From Coriobacteriaceae bacterium AM48-5 (lineage in GTDB: Bacteria; Actinomycetota; Coriobacteriia; Coriobacteriales; Coriobacteriaceae), in the NCBI GenBank assembly GCA_027669525.1, contig JAQEDJ010000021.1:1-38202 (forward strand): a stretch of DNA of 38,202 nt, written 5' to 3'. Shown here piece by piece: positions 35,944 through 38,202 of this stretch. Each line of letters opens with the position of its first letter. The stretch's first letter is position 1. Made by a program: the position numbers and the translations under genes. The notes under the pieces were generated by a model. It saw only the letters and a list, made by a program, of their open reading frames with translations, had not been told where the DNA came from and did not search any database.

Positions 35944-36753
35944 ATGTCTCGCCTGCACCTTCATATCCTCGGCAGCGGCTCAAAAGGCAACTGCGCACTC
36001 GTCGAGGGACCTCAGGGGCTCATCATGATCGACAACGGCCTGTCCCGCCGCGAGACACTTAAACGCATGGCGGAGCTTGGCCTCTCGGCAGACGACGTCG
36101 CCGCTCTTGTAATCACCCATGAGCATGGTGACCATATCAAGGGGCTCGATGTATGGTGCAAGCACTGGCATGGTCCCCTCTTTGCCAGCAAGGACACCCT
36201 TTCATGCAAAGAAAACCTCGCGCGCCTGCCCGTAGAGGAATTTGACCCCGGCGACACGCTCCCCATTGCCGGCATCCACGTGCAAACCTACTCAACATCG
36301 CACGATGTCATCAATCCTGTCGGCTATCGATTTAATGCTCTCGATGATTCCATTGGGTTTGCCACCGACACCGGAGAGTTATCGAGCAAGGCCATAGGCA
36401 TCCTCAAAGACTGTCGAGTTCTCGCGCTCGAAAGTAACCACGATGTAACTATGTTGCGCGAAGGAGCGTACCCCCGCTTTCTTCAGGAGCGCATCCTGTC
36501 CACAAAGGGGCACCTCTCCAACAACCAGGCCGCCGAAGCCGCGCGCGAACTTGTTACCGATCGCACCGAACAACTCATCGCCATGCACATCAGCCAGGAC
36601 AATAATCGTCCAAGCCTTACCGTCAAAAGCTATGCCAACGCGCTTGATGCAAGTCTCGATGATGAACTCGGCAGTTCTGCCACCCGTCTTCAAGGGCCAC
36701 GGAAGCTCTCGATACGCCCTGCAAGCCAGTATCAACCGACAACCATTCAATAG
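35944..36753 (+). CDS. MBL-fold metallohydrolase, WalJ/YycJ-like
   Basis: The 269-residue metallo-beta-lactamase-fold protein starts MSRLHLHILGSGSKGNC, with the metal motif THEHGDHIKG (about residue 60) and later ligands in STSHDVINP, FATDTGEL, LESNHD and AMHISQDNN. The WalJ/YycJ group is a probable 5'-3' exonuclease linked to DNA repair or cell-wall homeostasis in Firmicutes. The start at 35944 is set by homology; an upstream in-frame ATG at 35863 would overlap the tilS leader. It is divergent from tilS, 48 bases apart. Confidence 0.88.
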   Translation: MSRLHLHILGSGSKGNCALVEGPQGLIMIDNGLSRRETLKRMAELGLSADDVAALVITHEHGDHIKGLDVWCKHWHGPLFASKDTLSCKENLARLPVEEFDPGDTLPIAGIHVQTYSTSHDVINPVGYRFNALDDSIGFATDTGELSSKAIGILKDCRVLALESNHDVTMLREGAYPRFLQERILSTKGHLSNNQAAEAARELVTDRTEQLIAMHISQDNNRPSLTVKSYANALDASLDDELGSSATRLQGPRKLSIRPASQYQPTTIQ

Positions 36754-36767
36754 CCCCTCAAGACAAC

Positions 36768-36803
36768 AAGGGGGGGCTGGGAATCACTTCCCAGCCCCCC
36801 CTT
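36768..36803. terminator. Strong bidirectional terminator hairpin
   Basis: AAGGGGGGGCTGGGAA pairs with its exact reverse complement (16 bp) around the 4-base loop TCAC. It sits between the convergent WalJ-like (stop 36753) and hsp20 (stop 36836) genes. Confidence 0.9.
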
Positions 36804-36835
36804 AACTCATACTCTCGATTGAAGCAGAGCCATCG

Positions 36836-37267
36836 TTAGTCGATGGAGATCTTCGTAACGTTCTTCTTCTCGACAATCTTGGGAACCGTAACGGTCAGGA
36901 TGCCGTCAGCATACTTAGCCGAAAGGCCCTCGCTCGAAGCGTCCTTCAGATACACGCCGCGCGTCGCGCTGTACGAGCTAAACTCCTTCTGCAGGAAGTT
37001 CTTGCCCTCGTTCTCCTCGTCCTCCACAACGTTCACGCTAATCGACAGGCGACCCTCGTTAAGCTCAACGTCGATATCATCCTTAGCGACGCCGGTCAGA
37101 TAGGCCTTGACCTCATAACCATCGCCCTTGTCCTCGACATCAACGGGGAACGCCTTGGAAGCAATCGAGTTGTTTGCAAGATCGGTCATATCATCAAACA
37201 AATCGAACAGCGAGCTAGCAGAAGGACGAACGCCAAAAACCGAACGATAAGGAACCATGCTTGCCAT
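36836..37267 (-). CDS. Hsp20 / alpha-crystallin family small heat-shock protein
   Basis: This 143-residue holdase chaperone has a short N-terminal region (SSLFDLFDDMTDL) and an alpha-crystallin domain from about residue 38 (AFPVDVEDKGDGYEVKAYL, KDDIDVELNEGRLSIS). It ends with YADGILTVTVPK and a C-terminal KISID that carries the I-x-I-type anchor. AAGGAG lies 9 bases before ATG 37267; an ATG at 37300 is in frame but less likely. The upstream 275 bases are A/T-rich with several TATATA boxes but no CIRCE or clear HAIR element. Confidence 0.95.
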   Translation of the reverse strand: MASMVPYRSVFGVRPSASSLFDLFDDMTDLANNSIASKAFPVDVEDKGDGYEVKAYLTGVAKDDIDVELNEGRLSISVNVVEDEENEGKNFLQKEFSSYSATRGVYLKDASSEGLSAKYADGILTVTVPKIVEKKNVTKISID

Positions 37268-37542
37268 GTTTACCACTCCTTTTAAGGACTGCCGAGTCAT
37301 CTTCTAGGTGACTGGGACTTCTTTTGACGCTGTTATATATGCCCAGCCGCTTCTTATATATACATCGACTATAAAGTTTTTTGAGTCTATTGATATAAGC
37401 ATATCTAAGTCTGGTTGGCTAAGGTTTTGTCTAATAAACGGAATTTGAACGAAGGCTTAAATAATGTATGCAATCCCATCAAAACTAGACGGCTGGCTTA
37501 CAATGGGCGCATACACGATATTGATGACGAGCTAAGGGCATC

Positions 37543-38009
37543 ATGGACGATCAAAAACAGAACAACACGTTTATGCCGGAGCAGGACGAAGCATCCAGCC
37601 CGCAACCGATTCGATTCCATCGCCCCCACATCTCGCAAGAGCCCATCAATGGCCCAGAGCCCAAATATGTGACAAGAAACCGATATCAAACGCTCGAAGA
37701 AGCCCAAACGGGACGTAAACATATGGCGTTGCCTCGGGAGACCCTGTATATCTGAAAGACGCACCATTATCTAAAAACAGCGCAGCTAGTGATGAGCCGA
37801 TGAAAGCATCCGCCGCTCATCAACAAAGAGGGCCTCGACCCAAGCAAACCTTGACGCATTCGGCTCGCTATCTCGAAACGCCAAAACAGGGAAAATCAAT
37901 CTTCGTTTCGTCAAGTAAACGACGCAAGCAGCATCAGCTGACAATTCTGCTTTTGATCATTGCGGCCATAGCAGTTGCCCTTGTTATACGATTTATTTTC
38001 TTTAAATAA
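37543..38009 (+). CDS. Small tail-anchored membrane protein of unknown function (one frameshift)
   Basis: Two adjacent open frames, 37543-37755 and one ending at 38009, are best read as a single gene. Adding one A to AAACAT near 37719 joins TLEEAQTGRK to TYGVASGDPVYLKDAPLSKN and on to the end; the total becomes an exact multiple of three (155 residues). The protein is disordered, rich in Gln, Pro and Ser, and basic before one C-terminal membrane helix (LTILLLIIAAIAVALVIRFI) that is followed only by FFK. This is the form of a tail-anchored protein. No clear ribosome site or family is recognised. Confidence 0.5.
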
Positions 38010-38077
38010 AGGCTCAATACCGAAAACAACAAGATCGTCTGGTGTAATTGAGTCATTTACGCCCCGTAAACGCAAAA

Positions 38078-38105
38078 AAGGGGGAGGCCTCGCGGCCTCC
38101 CCCTT
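38078..38105 (-). terminator. rRNA operon terminator
   Basis: AAGGGGGAGGCC pairs with GGCCTCCCCCTT (12 bp) around TCGC. On the minus strand it is followed by TTTTGCG, so it ends transcripts coming from the 5S rRNA gene at the right edge. Confidence 0.85.
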
Positions 38106-38139
38106 CTTCAAGTCATCCGACGGCTCGGTGCCGTCCACC

Positions 38140-38202
38140 GGTCAGCGGCGCCCTGGCCTCCCACGGGCTGGCCCCGCAGTACTCTCGGCGCGATGGGGCT
38201 TA
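38140..38202 (-). rRNA. rrf: 5S ribosomal RNA, 3' part (cut by the window edge)
   Basis: Reverse-complemented, the end reads TAAGCCCCATCGCGCCGAG, then AGTACTGCGGGG and a G-rich stem loop, finishing GGGCGCCGCTGAC. This matches the conserved 3' half of 5S rRNA (AAGCnCnnCAGCGCCGAnGGTAGT...). The 5' part lies outside the window and the 3' end is approximate. An rRNA operon therefore enters the window from the right on the minus strand. Confidence 0.85.

Noticed and set aside
37268..37542. CIRCE or HspR (HAIR) operator upstream of hsp20
   Set aside because: No TTAGCACTC-n9-GAGTGCTAA or CTTGAGT-n7-ACTCAAG is present. A lone TTGAGT at about 37380 has no partner.

Overview
The window looks like a chromosomal segment of a GC-rich anaerobic gut actinobacterium of the class Coriobacteriia, most likely Collinsella. 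The basis is the codon bias, the gene content (PTS, LacI regulators, larE, tilS-hpt-ftsH), and a dispersed palindromic repeat containing GGGACAGG. The taxon is an inference; no search was run. Nearly everything is housekeeping or sugar and amino-acid metabolism, with no prophage, CRISPR or integrase. A partial 5S rRNA with its rRNA-operon terminator lies at the right edge.

Layout. 1-5.4 kb: a small orphan protein, a nitroreductase, a membrane protein, a degenerate NtrC-like regulator, a YeiH-type transporter, and a divergent GntR regulator. 5.4-9.1 kb: glmS, a dense cluster of palindromic repeats, and a LacI regulator. 9.2-13.8 kb: an accessory stretch with an AAA_14/DUF4143 ATPase, two near-identical HAD phosphatases flanking larE, and many repeats. 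13.8-21.2 kb: a six-gene minus-strand sugar operon (fructose-type PTS IIBC, GatZ/KbaZ-like protein, transaldolase, split transketolase, EIIA) with a divergent LacI regulator. 21.3-24.6 kb: a secreted or anchored nuclease and an EF-G-like GTPase. 24.8-27.5 kb: a polar amino-acid ABC transporter whose two intergenic gaps both carry one structured repeat. 27.6-31.4 kb: an RlmD-type rRNA methyltransferase, a PHP phosphoesterase and an aminotransferase. 31.5-36.8 kb: the conserved tilS-hpt-ftsH block and a divergent WalJ-like hydrolase. 36.8-38.2 kb: hsp20, a small membrane protein, and the 5S rRNA end.

The most important property of this sequence is that at least 13 genes, including the normally essential or core genes glmS, tilS and ftsH, are split by frameshifts. 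All 16 events I resolved are repaired by adding exactly one base, mostly in a short run of identical bases. This pattern is what uncorrected sequencing deletions give, so I annotate these genes as whole reading frames and mark the break points.

The most interesting biology is the sugar operon, which has a GatZ-like protein but no GatY aldolase and an unusual pseudoknot-like RNA element between its first two genes. Next come the structured repeat in the ABC operon, whose core is identical while its pairing outer arms differ, and the large set of GGGACA palindromes.
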